Below are positions 19,713-30,623 of a DNA stretch of 64,000 nucleotides, piece by piece (position 1 is the first letter of the stretch; every line of letters begins with the position of its first letter). This DNA is from Rhizobium sp. 18065. GTDB taxonomy: Bacteria; Pseudomonadota; Alphaproteobacteria; Rhizobiales; Rhizobiaceae. The DNA lies in the NCBI RefSeq assembly GCF_902706095.1, contig NZ_CACSJP010000001.1:124001-188000 (forward strand), read 5' to 3'. Position numbers and translations under genes: made by a program. The notes below the pieces were generated by a model. That model was not told the DNA's origin. It saw only the letters and a list, made by a program, of their open reading frames with translations, and searched no databases.

Positions 19713-20854
19713 TGTCCGCCGTCGAACCCGCTATCTCTGTAGCCGTGCCGCCGCGCAGGCCTTTTCTGTCGCCGACCAATCGCCGCCGCCTGGAGAATTT
19801 CAAGGCCAATCGCCGCGGTCTCTGGTCGTTCTGGATCTTCATGATCCTGTTCCTGCTCAGTCTTTTCGCCGAATTCATCGCCAACGACCGGCCGGTCATC
19901 GCCTCCTACAAGGGCGAGATCCTGTTCCCTGTGGTCGTCGACTATCCGGAGGAAAAGTTCGGCGGCTTCCTTGCCGTCACCGATTACCGCTCGCCCTTCA
20001 TCGCCGACGAGATCAATGCCAACGGCTGGATGGTCTGGCCGCCGATCCGCTATTCCTATCGCACGGTCAATTCCGAGATCCCGCATTCGGCCCCGACGCC
20101 GCCTTTCTGGCTGATGGATAAGGAAACCCGTTGCGCGGCCTATCCGCTGAAGGCCGAAGATCCGGGTTGCGTGCTCGGCAATATGAACTGGCTCGGTACC
20201 GACGATCAGGCGCGCGACGTCACGGCCCGGATGATCTACGGTTTCCGCATCTCGATCCTGTTCGGTCTGGCACTCACCATCGCCTCCGCGCTGATCGGCG
20301 TCACCGCCGGCGCCGTGCAAGGGTATTTCGGCGGCTGGACCGACCTGTTGATGCAACGCTTCATCGAGATCTGGTCGTCGATGCCGGTGCTCTACATCCT
20401 GCTGATCATCGCAGCCATCCTGCCACCCGGTTTCTTCGTCTTGCTCGGCATCATGCTGCTGTTTTCCTGGGTTGGCTTCGTCGGCATCGTCCGTGCCGAA
20501 TTCCTGCGGGCGCGAAATTTCGAGTATGTGAATGCGGCGCGCGCACTCGGTGTCGGTAACTGGACCATCATGTTCCGCCATCTGCTGCCCAATGCCATGG
20601 TCGCGACGCTCACCTTCCTGCCGTTCATCCTGTCCGGCTCGATCACCACCCTGACCTCGCTCGACTTCCTCGGCTTCGGCATGCCGCCCGGCTCGCCCTC
20701 GCTCGGCGAACTGATCGCCCAGGGCAAGCGCAATCTCCAGGCGCCGTGGCTCGGCCTGACAGCCTTCTTCACGATGTCGATCATGCTGTCGCTGCTGATC
20801 TTCGTCGGCGAAGCTGTGCGCGACGCCTTCGATCCGCGAAAGACCTTCCGATGA
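19712..20854 (+). CDS. yejE: Peptide ABC transporter permease YejE
   Basis: Second permease, 380 residues. The RRRLENFKANRRGLWSFWIFMILFL start is the classic YejE N-terminus with its first helix. A long periplasmic domain (about residues 55-165) precedes the five-helix transport core; the EAA loop is YVNAARALGVGNWTIMFRHLLPNA, with the FLGFGMPPGSPSLGEL motif after it. Translationally coupled to yejB. In ordinary yej operons yejF follows at once; here two toxin-antitoxin genes intervene. Confidence 0.95.
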   Translation: MSAVEPAISVAVPPRRPFLSPTNRRRLENFKANRRGLWSFWIFMILFLLSLFAEFIANDRPVIASYKGEILFPVVVDYPEEKFGGFLAVTDYRSPFIADEINANGWMVWPPIRYSYRTVNSEIPHSAPTPPFWLMDKETRCAAYPLKAEDPGCVLGNMNWLGTDDQARDVTARMIYGFRISILFGLALTIASALIGVTAGAVQGYFGGWTDLLMQRFIEIWSSMPVLYILLIIAAILPPGFFVLLGIMLLFSWVGFVGIVRAEFLRARNFEYVNAARALGVGNWTIMFRHLLPNAMVATLTFLPFILSGSITTLTSLDFLGFGMPPGSPSLGELIAQGKRNLQAPWLGLTAFFTMSIMLSLLIFVGEAVRDAFDPRKTFR

Positions 20855-20921
20855 CGGGCGGTTCGTCTTTTCAGCGATCCTGTGGCAGGATGCGGTCAGT
20901 CGATTTGAAGAGGCTGACGCC

Positions 20922-21182
20922 ATGAACAAGATCGTGCGAGACCACTACCCGGTTGAAAACCTGCCCGCCGACCTGCGTGAAGGGTTGGACGATCAGGCGA
21001 CGGTGCGTGTCGTGATCGAAGTGGAAGCTGCGGCGAAGCCTGGCACCTCTCTAAAAAGGCGTTCGGTTCAAGAGACGCTTGACGATCTGGAGCGATTCCG
21101 TCGTGGACGGATCGCTGACCCGGATATCGGTGAAGCTGTATCGCGCATTCGCGCCCTTCGTGACGAATGGGATGATGAATGA
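20922..21182 (+). CDS. Putative antitoxin of a VapBC-type pair
   Basis: 86-residue acidic, mostly helical protein, 67 bases after yejE, with GAAGAGG eight bases upstream of its ATG. It overlaps the downstream PIN-domain gene by four bases (ATGA), the usual antitoxin-first arrangement. The N-terminal half could form a small DNA-binding fold; the C-terminal half (about residues 45-86, rich in Arg/Asp/Glu) resembles the toxin-neutralising tail of such antitoxins. I do not recognise the exact family, so the call rests on size, charge and partner. Confidence 0.7.
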   Translation: MNKIVRDHYPVENLPADLREGLDDQATVRVVIEVEAAAKPGTSLKRRSVQETLDDLERFRRGRIADPDIGEAVSRIRALRDEWDDE

Positions 21183-21678
21183 GAGCTGTTAGACGTGTCT
21201 ATTTGGATACGAACGTGTTCATCCTGTTGGCCGAAAAGACCCATGAAACGCAGGAGCGACTCGTTGCGCTTTTGGCGGGACAACCTTCTGATGCAGAGCC
21301 GCGATTTGCCACGAGCGAACTGACCCTCTCCGAGCTGCTCGTGAAGCCCTATCGGGAACAGGACGAGTCTCTTGTCCGTAAGTACGATTCACTGATGCAA
21401 CAAAGTGAATGGCTCGACCTGCGGCCGGTGGACAGAGATGTCCTATGCCATGCTGCAGCTCTTCGGGGGCAATACGGACATCTCAAACTGCCCGACGCAA
21501 TTCACCTGTCGAGTGCAATTGGTCAAGGCTGCTCGCATTTTCTATCCGACGATCGTGGCATACGTGACAGCTATGAGGTGAGGCACAATCGGCAAGATCC
21601 GCTCCTCGGCATTGCCACGCTCTCCGTCCTCCGCCCCGACGAGCCGACCCTCACATCCCTGATCGAAAGCCTGTCCGC

Positions 21679-21682
<4 letters not shown>
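21179..21682 (+). CDS. vapC: PIN-domain ribonuclease toxin, VapC family
   Basis: 167-residue PIN-domain protein. The acidic metal-binding residues are all visible: D10 in VYLDTNVFI, E52 in TLSELLV, D106 in LPDAIHL, and D124/D125 in HFLSDDRGI, so the nuclease centre looks intact. VapC toxins cleave tRNA or rRNA. It begins inside the antitoxin stop codon and its own stop overlaps the yejF start by four bases, so it is physically and translationally part of the peptide-transporter operon. The C-terminal tail (130-167) is longer than in minimal VapCs of about 130 residues. Confidence 0.85.
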
Positions 21683-23307
<1,625 letters not shown>

Positions 23308-23317
23308 TGGGAATTGC

Positions 23318-24298
23318 ATGTCTTCCAAGAACCCCGTTTCTTCCAAGAGCCCCGTCATCATCGATCTGAAATTCCAGCGCGAAAGCGTCGTCAGCGCATT
23401 GCGCAACGCCTTTGCCGATCGCGAGATCATCGACATGGCCGATCCGGCCAATGCCGAGCGTGATCTCAGCACAGCCGCCTATGCCGTCGTCTGGAAGCCG
23501 GATCCTGCCCTTTTCGAAAAGGCAAAGGGGCTGAAAGCCATCTTTTCCGGCGGCGCCGGCGTCGACCACATCCTGACCACCTATGAGTTACCGGATCTGC
23601 CCGTCGTCCGTTTCGTCGATCGCAGCCTCACCGATCGCATGAGCGAATGGGTCGTGCTGCAATGCCTGAGCCATCTTCGCCAGACACTGACCTATGCGCG
23701 CCAACAGCGCGAGCATCACTGGCACGAACTCGCCGATCAGCCGGAAGCCTGCAATGTCACTGTGGGTGTCATGGGCTTGGGCGTGCTCGGTCAGGATGCC
23801 GTAGCCAAGCTCAAGGTGATGGGCTTCAATGTCATCGGCTGGTCGCGTCGGCCAAAGCAGATTGCCGGTGTCGAAACCTATGACGCCAGCGGACTGGATA
23901 CATTCCTGGGGCGCACCGATATCCTGGTCGGCCTGCTGCCGCTGACCCCCGAGACCCGAGGCGTCTATGATCGTTCGCTGTTCGCGAAACTCAATCGCGA
24001 CGGCGCACTTGGCGGGCCGGTCTTCCTCAATGCGGGACGGGGCGGCAGCCAGGTCGAGGCTGATCTTGTCGCCTGCCTGCAGGATGGAACGTTGAAGGCT
24101 GCCTCTCTCGATGTGTTCGAGCAGGAGCCCTTGTCCGGCGATAGTCCGCTTTGGGATATGCCCAATGTCATTGTCACCCCCCATGCCGCCGCATCGTCGG
24201 AAGTCGGCGCGCTTTTCCGTCATGTCGACAGCCAGATTGCCCGTTTTGAAGACGGTCTGCCGTTGCAACACGTGGTCGACCGCCTGACGGGCTACTGA
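23318..24298 (+). CDS. D-isomer-specific 2-hydroxyacid dehydrogenase (GhrA-like glyoxylate/hydroxypyruvate reductase)
   Basis: 326-residue NAD(P)-dependent dehydrogenase. The Rossmann motif is VGVMGLGVLGQDAVAKL (about residue 150); the catalytic Arg lies in LNAGRGGSQVEADL, Glu in DVFEQEPLSGDSPLW and His in VTPHAAASS. The HHWHELADQPEACN segment before the nucleotide fold is typical of GhrA. The exact substrate (glyoxylate, hydroxypyruvate or other 2-keto acid) is not decidable. Starts ten bases after yejF and may be read from the same transcript. Confidence 0.88.
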   Translation: MSSKNPVSSKSPVIIDLKFQRESVVSALRNAFADREIIDMADPANAERDLSTAAYAVVWKPDPALFEKAKGLKAIFSGGAGVDHILTTYELPDLPVVRFVDRSLTDRMSEWVVLQCLSHLRQTLTYARQQREHHWHELADQPEACNVTVGVMGLGVLGQDAVAKLKVMGFNVIGWSRRPKQIAGVETYDASGLDTFLGRTDILVGLLPLTPETRGVYDRSLFAKLNRDGALGGPVFLNAGRGGSQVEADLVACLQDGTLKAASLDVFEQEPLSGDSPLWDMPNVIVTPHAAASSEVGALFRHVDSQIARFEDGLPLQHVVDRLTGY

Positions 24299-24400
24299 GC
24301 CGCCAGCAGCGCAGTCGGAACCTTGGGGACATTCCCGTCGTTACTCTGGTCAATGCCGCGCGCTGCAAGCGCGGCGCCAGAACGTCAACGGAGAATGATC

Positions 24401-24694
24401 ATGAGCAGCCGAACCGACCTGCCAGGCGATACAGATCGCCGAACCCGTGGCCTCCAGCCGGAAACCCTGACCGCAACCGAAGCGCGCCAGGGCAATCGCG
24501 GTCGTCCTGTCCTGATCGTCTTGCTCGGCGGTCTGATCCTAGCCATGCTGGTCTGGGTCCCTGCCGAATGGTGGGGCAATTCGATCGAATCGGAGACCAT
24601 CCCCAACCCGGCTCAAACGGAAACGGCACCGCAGTCCTCCGAAAGCAATCCGGCTCAAACGCCGCCGCAGGCGAACCAGACACCCAGTCAGTAA
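24401..24694 (+). CDS. Small single-pass membrane protein, unknown function
   Basis: 97 residues from the ATG at 24401, which has CGGAG seven bases upstream; the frame is open further upstream without a better start. A hydrophilic N-terminus (about 34 residues) is followed by one helix (PVLIVLLGGLILAMLVWVP, about 37-55) and a Pro/Gln/Thr/Asn-rich tail with two NPAQT units, probably periplasmic. I recognise no family; similar short proteins are common in Rhizobiaceae. Confidence 0.7.
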   Translation: MSSRTDLPGDTDRRTRGLQPETLTATEARQGNRGRPVLIVLLGGLILAMLVWVPAEWWGNSIESETIPNPAQTETAPQSSESNPAQTPPQANQTPSQ

Positions 24695-24758
24695 TCGCGG
24701 CAGGAGGGGTGTCGTTGTCTGGACATTCCGACACAGTTTGCCGATAACTTGAAACGGA

Positions 24759-24784
24759 AACGGCCGAAGCGATTTTCGGCCGTT
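24759..24784 (+). terminator. 10-bp hairpin upstream of pncB
   Basis: AACGGCCGAA / TTCGGCCGTT with a six-base loop, ending 22 bases before the pncB ATG. It may terminate the upstream small-protein transcript or act in the pncB 5' leader. There is no T-run after it. Confidence 0.4.
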
Positions 24785-24806
24785 CAGTCGCGGCTGAAGG
24801 CTCGCG

Positions 24807-26132
24807 ATGAACAGGGCAGTGGCTTCCATGACGAAGACTGATATTGCAACCAGGGTTTTCAATCATGCCTGGAAGCTCGATCCGATCATCCGCAGCCTGA
24901 TCGACACCGATTTCTACAAACTGTTGATGCTCCAGATGATCTGGAAGCTCTATCCCAATGTCGATGCCACCTTCACGCTGATCAACCGCACCACATCGGT
25001 CCGCCTCGCCGACGAGATCGACGAGCAGGAACTGCGCGAACAGCTGGATCATGTGCGCTCGCTGCGCCTGACCAAGAAGGAAATGATCTGGCTGGCCGGC
25101 AATACCTTTTATGGTCGCGCCCAGATCTTCGAACCGGAATTCCTCGCCTGGCTCGGCAATCTGCAACTGCCCGAATACGAACTGCACAAACGCGACGGCC
25201 AGTATGAACTGACCTTTCACGGTTCGTGGATGGAAACGACGCTGTGGGAAATACCGGCGCTTGCCATCATCAACGAATTGCGCAGCCGCGCCGCCATGCG
25301 CTCGCTCGGCTATTTTACCCTCGACGTGCTCTATGCCCGCGCCAAGGCCAAGATGTGGGCCAAGGTCGAGCGACTGGGCGAGCTTCCGGGCCTGCGCATT
25401 TCCGATTTCGGTACCCGCCGGCGCCACAGCTTCCTCTGGCAGCGCTGGTGCGTCGACGCCCTGAAGGAAGGCATCGGCCCGGCCTTTACCGGCACCAGCA
25501 ACGTGCTCCTGGCGATGGATTCCGACCTCGAAGCCGTGGGCACCAATGCCCATGAACTGCCGATGGTGGTGGCAGCATTGGCCAACACCGATCAACAACT
25601 GGCCGCGGCTCCCTACCAGGTTCTGAAAGACTGGAACCGGCTCTATGGCGGCAATCTTCTGATCGTCCTGCCCGACGCCTTCGGCACGGCCTCCTTCCTG
25701 CGCGATGCGCCGGAATGGGTGGCCGACTGGACCGGCTTTCGCCCGGACAGTGCGCCGCCGATTGAAGGCGGCGAAAAGATCATCGATTGGTGGAAGAAGA
25801 TGGGGCGTGATCCGCGCAAGAAGCTGCTGATCTTCTCGGATGGCCTCGATGTCGATGCGATCATCGACACCTACCGCCATTTCGCCGGTCGCGTGCGCAT
25901 GAGCTTCGGCTGGGGCACCAACCTCACCAATGACTTCGCCGGTTGCGCGCCGCAGGAGATTGCCGGACTGAAGCCGATTTCGATTGTCTGCAAGGTCGCG
26001 GAAGCCAATGGCCGTCCCGCGGTCAAGCTCTCCGACAATCCGCGCAAGGCAACAGGTGATCCCGCCGAGGTCGAACGCTACCTGAAGTTTTTCGGCTCGC
26101 AGGATCGCGTCGAACAGGCGGTTCTCGTCTAG
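24807..26132 (+). CDS. pncB: Nicotinate phosphoribosyltransferase
   Basis: NAD salvage enzyme joining nicotinate and PRPP. 441 residues from the ATG at 24807 (GAAGG six bases upstream); an internal ATG at 24828 (MTKTDIATR) gives the more usual N-terminus, so either may be used. Family features: [16 protein letters not shown] near the N-terminus, [16 protein letters not shown] with the PRPP-site residues, GTSNVLLA, and the [20 protein letters not shown]-terminal block. A hairpin precedes the gene. Confidence 0.95.
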   Translation: MNRAVASMTKTDIATRVFNHAWKLDPIIRSLIDTDFYKLLMLQMIWKLYPNVDATFTLINRTTSVRLADEIDEQELREQLDHVRSLRLTKKEMIWLAGNTFYGRAQIFEPEFLAWLGNLQLPEYELHKRDGQYELTFHGSWMETTLWEIPALAIINELRSRAAMRSLGYFTLDVLYARAKAKMWAKVERLGELPGLRISDFGTRRRHSFLWQRWCVDALKEGIGPAFTGTSNVLLAMDSDLEAVGTNAHELPMVVAALANTDQQLAAAPYQVLKDWNRLYGGNLLIVLPDAFGTASFLRDAPEWVADWTGFRPDSAPPIEGGEKIIDWWKKMGRDPRKKLLIFSDGLDVDAIIDTYRHFAGRVRMSFGWGTNLTNDFAGCAPQEIAGLKPISIVCKVAEANGRPAVKLSDNPRKATGDPAEVERYLKFFGSQDRVEQAVLV

Positions 26133-26190
26133 TCCGGGCACGCACCTCTGGATCAGAAGACTTGCATCCACGCTTTCGCCCATGCAGTTT

Positions 26191-26220
26191 GAGCGGGCGG
26201 GAGGGAGCCCGCTTGAGTTT
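26191..26220 (+). terminator. Possible terminator downstream of pncB
   Basis: Stem GAGCGGGC / GCCCGCTT (8 bp with one G-T pair, 8-base loop) followed by GAGTTT. It sits between pncB and the CoxG-like gene. Weak T-run, so only tentative. Confidence 0.35.
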
Positions 26221-26244
26221 CATTGACCGGGGAGGGTATCAGCC

Positions 26245-26706
26245 ATGGACATGCAGGGCAGCGAACGTATCGAGGCGCCTGTGGAGGCTGTCTGGCGCGG
26301 TCTCAATGATCCAGCCATCCTGGCCAAAGCCATCCCCGGCTGCGAGAGCCTGGAAAAGACATCCGACAATCAGATGAGTGCACGGGTGGTTCTCAAGGTC
26401 GGCCCGATCAAGGCGAAGTTCGAGGGCGCGGTCGAATTGCAAAACCTCAACCCGCCGCATTCCTACACCATCGCCGGCGAGGGCAAGGGCGGTCTGGCAG
26501 GTTTCGCCAGGGGCGCTGCCGACGTTTCACTGGAAGCCGATGGCCCTGACGCAACGATCCTGACCTATGTCGTCAAGGCGGAGGTGGGCGGCAAGATTGC
26601 CCAGCTTGGCAGTCGCCTGATCGATTCGACCGCAAAGAAGCTCGCTGGCGAGTTCTTTTCCAGCTTCGGCGCAGCGGTGTCGGCGGCCAATGCGGCAACC
26701 GGATGA
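26245..26706 (+). CDS. CoxG/SRPBCC-fold family protein
   Basis: 153-residue START/SRPBCC-fold protein related to carbon monoxide dehydrogenase subunit G. It opens with MDMQGSERIEAPVEAVWRGL and the PAILAKAIPGCESLEK motif typical of CoxG, with GEGKGGLAGFARGAADV following. No CO dehydrogenase genes (coxSLM) are nearby, so this is a stand-alone member; such proteins often have unknown lipid or cofactor-binding roles. A GGGGAGGG sequence lies 10-15 bases upstream of the start. Confidence 0.85.
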   Translation: MDMQGSERIEAPVEAVWRGLNDPAILAKAIPGCESLEKTSDNQMSARVVLKVGPIKAKFEGAVELQNLNPPHSYTIAGEGKGGLAGFARGAADVSLEADGPDATILTYVVKAEVGGKIAQLGSRLIDSTAKKLAGEFFSSFGAAVSAANAATG

Positions 26707-26811
26707 TCCGTCGTGATTTATTAAAATTGTCGTGACTGAAAGCCCTGCGCAAGCCACCTTGTTGATGTTCATCATCAGCCGAGATGATTCGGTAATATGG
26801 GGACATGAGCG

Positions 26812-26967
26812 ATGATTGAGGGACCGGATCAATATTTTGAGCAGCAGGACATGGCGATCAAGCTGATGTTGCTGGAAAACAAGGCCGATGAACTGACCAA
26901 CATTCTGGTCGCCGCCCTTCAGGATGCCTTCAGGCTGCTCGAAGACGAGCAGGATACCGTTCACTGA
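26812..26967 (+). CDS. Possible small protein, 51 residues
   Basis: Short ORF beginning MIEGPDQYFEQQ. It is acidic and predicted mostly helical, with regularly spaced leucines (LMLLENKADEL and LLEDEQD), so it could form a small coiled coil. GGGGACATGAGCG before the ATG offers a weak ribosome site. It ends 135 bases before the convergent tadC. No family recognised; it could also be chance, but composition looks coding. Confidence 0.45.
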   Translation: MIEGPDQYFEQQDMAIKLMLLENKADELTNILVAALQDAFRLLEDEQDTVH

Positions 26968-27102
26968 GATTAGTCTACCGGGCCTGCAGCGCCGCGCATT
27001 CAAGGGAACACGTAGAGCGTTCCGTAACGATTTTTCCTGCGAAACTTCGTGAAAACAAAGAGATAGTGCGTTGCAGGTGATGCCATGTTCACCGGAAACG
27101 CT

Positions 27103-28086
27103 TTAGAACCGGTCGGATACCTGAATACCGGCCGGTCCGAGAATGACCGCGATCAGCACCGGCAGAAAGAACAGGATCATCGGCACGGTGAGTTTCGGCG
27201 GTAGTGCTGCAGCTTTCTTCTCCGCTTCATTCATGCGTTCGTCGCGACCTTCCTGGGCCAGCACGCGCAAGGCTTGGGCGATCGGCGTTCCGTAACGTTC
27301 GGCCTGGATCAGCGCCTGGGTCACGTTCTTCACGCCATCGAGCTGCGTACGGGTGCCCAGGTTCTCCAGAGCCTGCCGGCGATCCGGCAGGAACGACAGT
27401 TCCGCGGTCGTCAGGACCATTTCCTCGGCCAGTTCCGGCGATTGTTCGCCGATCTCGTCGGCAACGCGCCGCATGGCGGCTTCGATTGAAATGCCGGATT
27501 CGACGCAGATCAGCATCAGGTCGAGAGCGTCGGGCCACGCCCGGCGGATCGAGTGCTGTCGTTTGCCGATCCGGTTTGAAACGTAGATATTCGGCAGATA
27601 GAAACCGATATAGCCGCCGACGATGGTGGCGAACAGCCGGACCGGCAAAGGCTTGTCGGCAAGATTGCCAAGCGCGAAGATCCAGATTGCCGTAACGACA
27701 AGCGTTGCGAACGGCAGAAGGAACCGTGCCAGCAGGAAGATGTTCAGCGCATTTTGCGAGCGAAGGCCGGCCGCCTTGAGCTTGTCCATCGTCGTGTCGT
27801 CGACCAGCGCCTTGCGCAGGTTGAACCGTTCGACAAGCTGGCGCACAGACTGGTTGTTGTTGGCGCGAAGGGTGGCCTTGCCTTGCGCGTCCGAATTGAG
27901 CCGCGCGCGTTCGCGGGCGCGGATCTGGTCGCGCTCGGTCGAGACGGCCCGCATCCGCTTGTTCAGGTCGCCGCGCTCCAGCATCGGCATGACAAGTGTG
28001 TAGAACGTCGCAAAAACCGCCAGTGCCACCAGCACTGCGATGATCAGGGTGGGGTCGGTAGCGCGGGCGGCCCAGTCTTCGCTCAT
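27103..28086 (-). CDS. tadC: Flp pilus inner-membrane platform protein TadC
   Basis: Type II secretion F-like platform protein working with TadB to assemble or retract the Flp pilus. 327 residues with membrane segments near 15-40, 125-170 and 295-320. The T2SSF domain (about 185-310) includes LDLMLICVESGISIEAAMRRVADEIG and ALIQAERYGTPIAQALRVLA. Last gene of the minus-strand tad operon, 12 bases after tadB. Its stop codon lies inside a GAAACGCTTTA motif. Confidence 0.93.
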   Translation of the reverse strand: MSEDWAARATDPTLIIAVLVALAVFATFYTLVMPMLERGDLNKRMRAVSTERDQIRARERARLNSDAQGKATLRANNNQSVRQLVERFNLRKALVDDTTMDKLKAAGLRSQNALNIFLLARFLLPFATLVVTAIWIFALGNLADKPLPVRLFATIVGGYIGFYLPNIYVSNRIGKRQHSIRRAWPDALDLMLICVESGISIEAAMRRVADEIGEQSPELAEEMVLTTAELSFLPDRRQALENLGTRTQLDGVKNVTQALIQAERYGTPIAQALRVLAQEGRDERMNEAEKKAAALPPKLTVPMILFFLPVLIAVILGPAGIQVSDRF

Positions 28087-28098
28087 GTCTTGCCGCTC

Positions 28099-29109
28099 CT
28101 AGATATCGAAGTTGATCATGTTGCGCATGACCAGCAGGCCGATGCTCATCCACACCGCCGATGCGCCGAGGATCATGTGTCCGCGCGAGTCGGTGAAAAG
28201 GATCATGATATAGGCGGGTGACGTCATGTAGACGAGGAAGGCAACGATGAACGGCAGCGCGCCGATGATCGCCGCAGACGCCTTGGCTTCCATTGACAGC
28301 GCACTGACCTTTGCCCGCATTTTCTTGCGGTCGCGCAGCACGCGCGACAGGTTGGCCAGCGCTTCGGAAAGATTGCCGCCCGCTTGTCCCTGGATGGCAA
28401 TGACAATGGCAAAGAAGCTGATCTCGGACAACTGCATGGTCTGGTACATGCGCGCGCAGGCTTCCGGCACGCTGAGACCCATCTGCTGCGAATCGACTAC
28501 CCGCCGAAACTCGGTCTTTACCGGTTCCTGGCCATCAGCCGCGATCATCCGGATTGCATCGTTGAGCGGCAGGCCGGAGCGGATGGAGCGGGTCATAACG
28601 TCGAGCGAATTGGGGAACTCGTTGATGAACTGCTTCTGACGGCGTTTGATCAGGAAGCCGAGGATCCATCGTGGCAGGCCGATAACGGTGACGAAGCTCA
28701 ACCCGCCAACGACCAGCGGCGGCATGCCCATCACGAATGTGCCGACACCCACCACCAGCCCGAGCACCACGCTCAGCATGTAGAATTGCGCCGGCGTCAG
28801 CGGCAGGTTGGCCTGGGTCAGCCGGCCCTTCAGGCTGGTTTGCTTTGCCTTCTTCGACTTCTCCTGCTTCTTTTCCAGTTCCTTCAGCGAATCCTGGACG
28901 GATTTTCGCCGTTTGGAGATTTCCTGCACCCGGTCGCGGGCCGCCTTGACCTGGTTGAGGTCTGTTTCGGCCGCCTTCACCCGGCTGATCCTGGTCGCCG
29001 TCTTCTTGTCGGTCTCGATGCGGGTATACAGCACGCCATAGGCCACTGCGCCGGTCGAGATCGCGGCGAGCATGACGATGGCCAGTATGGTCGGATCGAT
29101 ACCGAACAT
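28099..29109 (-). CDS. tadB: Flp pilus inner-membrane platform protein TadB
   Basis: 336-residue paralogue of TadC. Start at the ATG at 29109 (MFGIDPTILAIVMLA), five bases after the cpaF stop; the longer open frame runs into cpaF and is not used. One N-terminal helix, then a very charged cytoplasmic stretch (about residues 30-105, rich in Lys, probably coiled coil), then a T2SSF domain with LDVMTRSIRSGLPLNDAIRMIA and IQGQAGGNLSEALANLSRVLRDR. Confidence 0.93.
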   Translation of the reverse strand: MFGIDPTILAIVMLAAISTGAVAYGVLYTRIETDKKTATRISRVKAAETDLNQVKAARDRVQEISKRRKSVQDSLKELEKKQEKSKKAKQTSLKGRLTQANLPLTPAQFYMLSVVLGLVVGVGTFVMGMPPLVVGGLSFVTVIGLPRWILGFLIKRRQKQFINEFPNSLDVMTRSIRSGLPLNDAIRMIAADGQEPVKTEFRRVVDSQQMGLSVPEACARMYQTMQLSEISFFAIVIAIQGQAGGNLSEALANLSRVLRDRKKMRAKVSALSMEAKASAAIIGALPFIVAFLVYMTSPAYIMILFTDSRGHMILGASAVWMSIGLLVMRNMINFDI

Positions 29110-29114
29110 TGCGA

Positions 29115-30596
29115 TCAAATCCCCTTGGATTTCTGTTCCATGGCGTCGAGAGACGCAGCAAGTCTGCGATCTTCGTTGTAGTAGCGGGCGCGGTCCCAGA
29201 AATGCGGCTTGCCGATACCGGTCGACATGTGCCGGCCGATGATCTTCCCGTGCGCGTCCTCGCCTTCGATTTCGTAGCGCATCAGGTCCTGGGTAATGAT
29301 CACGTCCCCTTCCATGCCGATCACCTCGGTGATGTGGGTGATGCGGCGCGAACCGTCGCGCAGGCGGGCGGCCTGGATGATCACGTCGATCGAACCCGAG
29401 ATGATTTCGCGAACCGTCTTGGCTGGCAGCGTGAAGCCGCCCATGGCGATCATCGATTCCATGCGGGAGAGGCATTCGCGCGGCGTATTGGCATGGATCG
29501 TGCCCATCGAGCCGTCGTGACCGGTGTTCATCGCCTGCAGCAGGTCGAACACCTCGGGTCCGCGCACTTCGCCGACGATGATGCGTTCGGGGCGCATACG
29601 CAGGCAGTTCTTGACGAGATCGCGCATGGTGATCTCGCCTTCGCCTTCGATGTTTGGTGGCCGTGTTTCCAGGCGCACGACATGTGGCTGCTGCAACTGA
29701 AGTTCGGCCGTGTCTTCGCAGGTGATGATGCGCTCGTCGGTATCGATAAAGCCGGTCAGGCAGTTCAGCAGCGTTGTCTTGCCGGAACCGGTACCGCCGG
29801 AAATGACCACGTTGCAGCGCACGCGCCCGATGATCTGCAGCACCTCGGCGCCTTCCGGCGTGATCGCGCCGAATTTCACCAGCTGGCCAAGATTGAGCTT
29901 GTCCTTCTTGAACTTACGAATGGTCAGCGCCGGGCCATCAATGGCCAGCGGCGGTGCGATGACGTTGACACGCGAACCGTCGGGCAGGCGCGCGTCGCAG
30001 ATCGGGCTCGATTCATCGACGCGACGGCCAACCTGGCTGACGATGCGCTGGCAGATCGACAGGAGCTGGGAATTGTCGCGGAAGCGGATCTCCGACTCGA
30101 TGGTCTTGCCGGCGACTTCGATAAAGGTCTGGCCGGCACCGTTGACCATGATGTCCGAGATGTCGTCGCGTGCCAGAAGCGGTTCCAGCGGACCATAGCC
30201 CAGCACGTCGTTGCAGATGTCTTCGAGCAGTTCCTCCTGCTCGGAGATCGACATCGCGAAATTCTTGATCGTGATGATGTCGTTGACGATGTCGCGAATT
30301 TCCTCGCGCGCGCTCTCGCCGTCGAGCTTGGCCAGCTGCGACAGGTCGATCGTGTCGATCAGGGCCGAAAAAACCTGGCTCTTGGTATCGTAGTAATCCT
30401 CCGCGCGGGGCGGCCGCTTGCGGCTGGGGGCCTGCAGCGGTGGCGGGGCAACCTGTTGGCGAGCGTCCGCGTTGCCAGGCTCCAGCAGGCTTGTTGCGGA
30501 CCGTCCTGCCGAACTGGCAGCCGGGGGCTGCGCCGGTATCGTGCCAACGCCCGATCCGCCTTTGCCGAAACCCTCGCCGCCGCGTTTGCCAAACAT
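29115..30596 (-). CDS. cpaF: Flp pilus assembly ATPase CpaF (TadA)
   Basis: Hexameric secretion ATPase energising pilus assembly. 493 residues. A Gly/Pro-rich N-terminal linker of about 65 residues precedes the family core. Walker A is [16 protein letters not shown], with the Asp-box [23 protein letters not shown] and the Walker B region [44 protein letters not shown] is the typical N-terminal domain motif. All catalytic elements look intact. Follows cpaE by 27 bases. Confidence 0.96.
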   Translation of the reverse strand: MFGKRGGEGFGKGGSGVGTIPAQPPAASSAGRSATSLLEPGNADARQQVAPPPLQAPSRKRPPRAEDYYDTKSQVFSALIDTIDLSQLAKLDGESAREEIRDIVNDIITIKNFAMSISEQEELLEDICNDVLGYGPLEPLLARDDISDIMVNGAGQTFIEVAGKTIESEIRFRDNSQLLSICQRIVSQVGRRVDESSPICDARLPDGSRVNVIAPPLAIDGPALTIRKFKKDKLNLGQLVKFGAITPEGAEVLQIIGRVRCNVVISGGTGSGKTTLLNCLTGFIDTDERIITCEDTAELQLQQPHVVRLETRPPNIEGEGEITMRDLVKNCLRMRPERIIVGEVRGPEVFDLLQAMNTGHDGSMGTIHANTPRECLSRMESMIAMGGFTLPAKTVREIISGSIDVIIQAARLRDGSRRITHITEVIGMEGDVIITQDLMRYEIEGEDAHGKIIGRHMSTGIGKPHFWDRARYYNEDRRLAASLDAMEQKSKGI

Positions 30597-30623
30597 GAGC
30601 TCTACCCGTTTCTGTCTTGCGGT

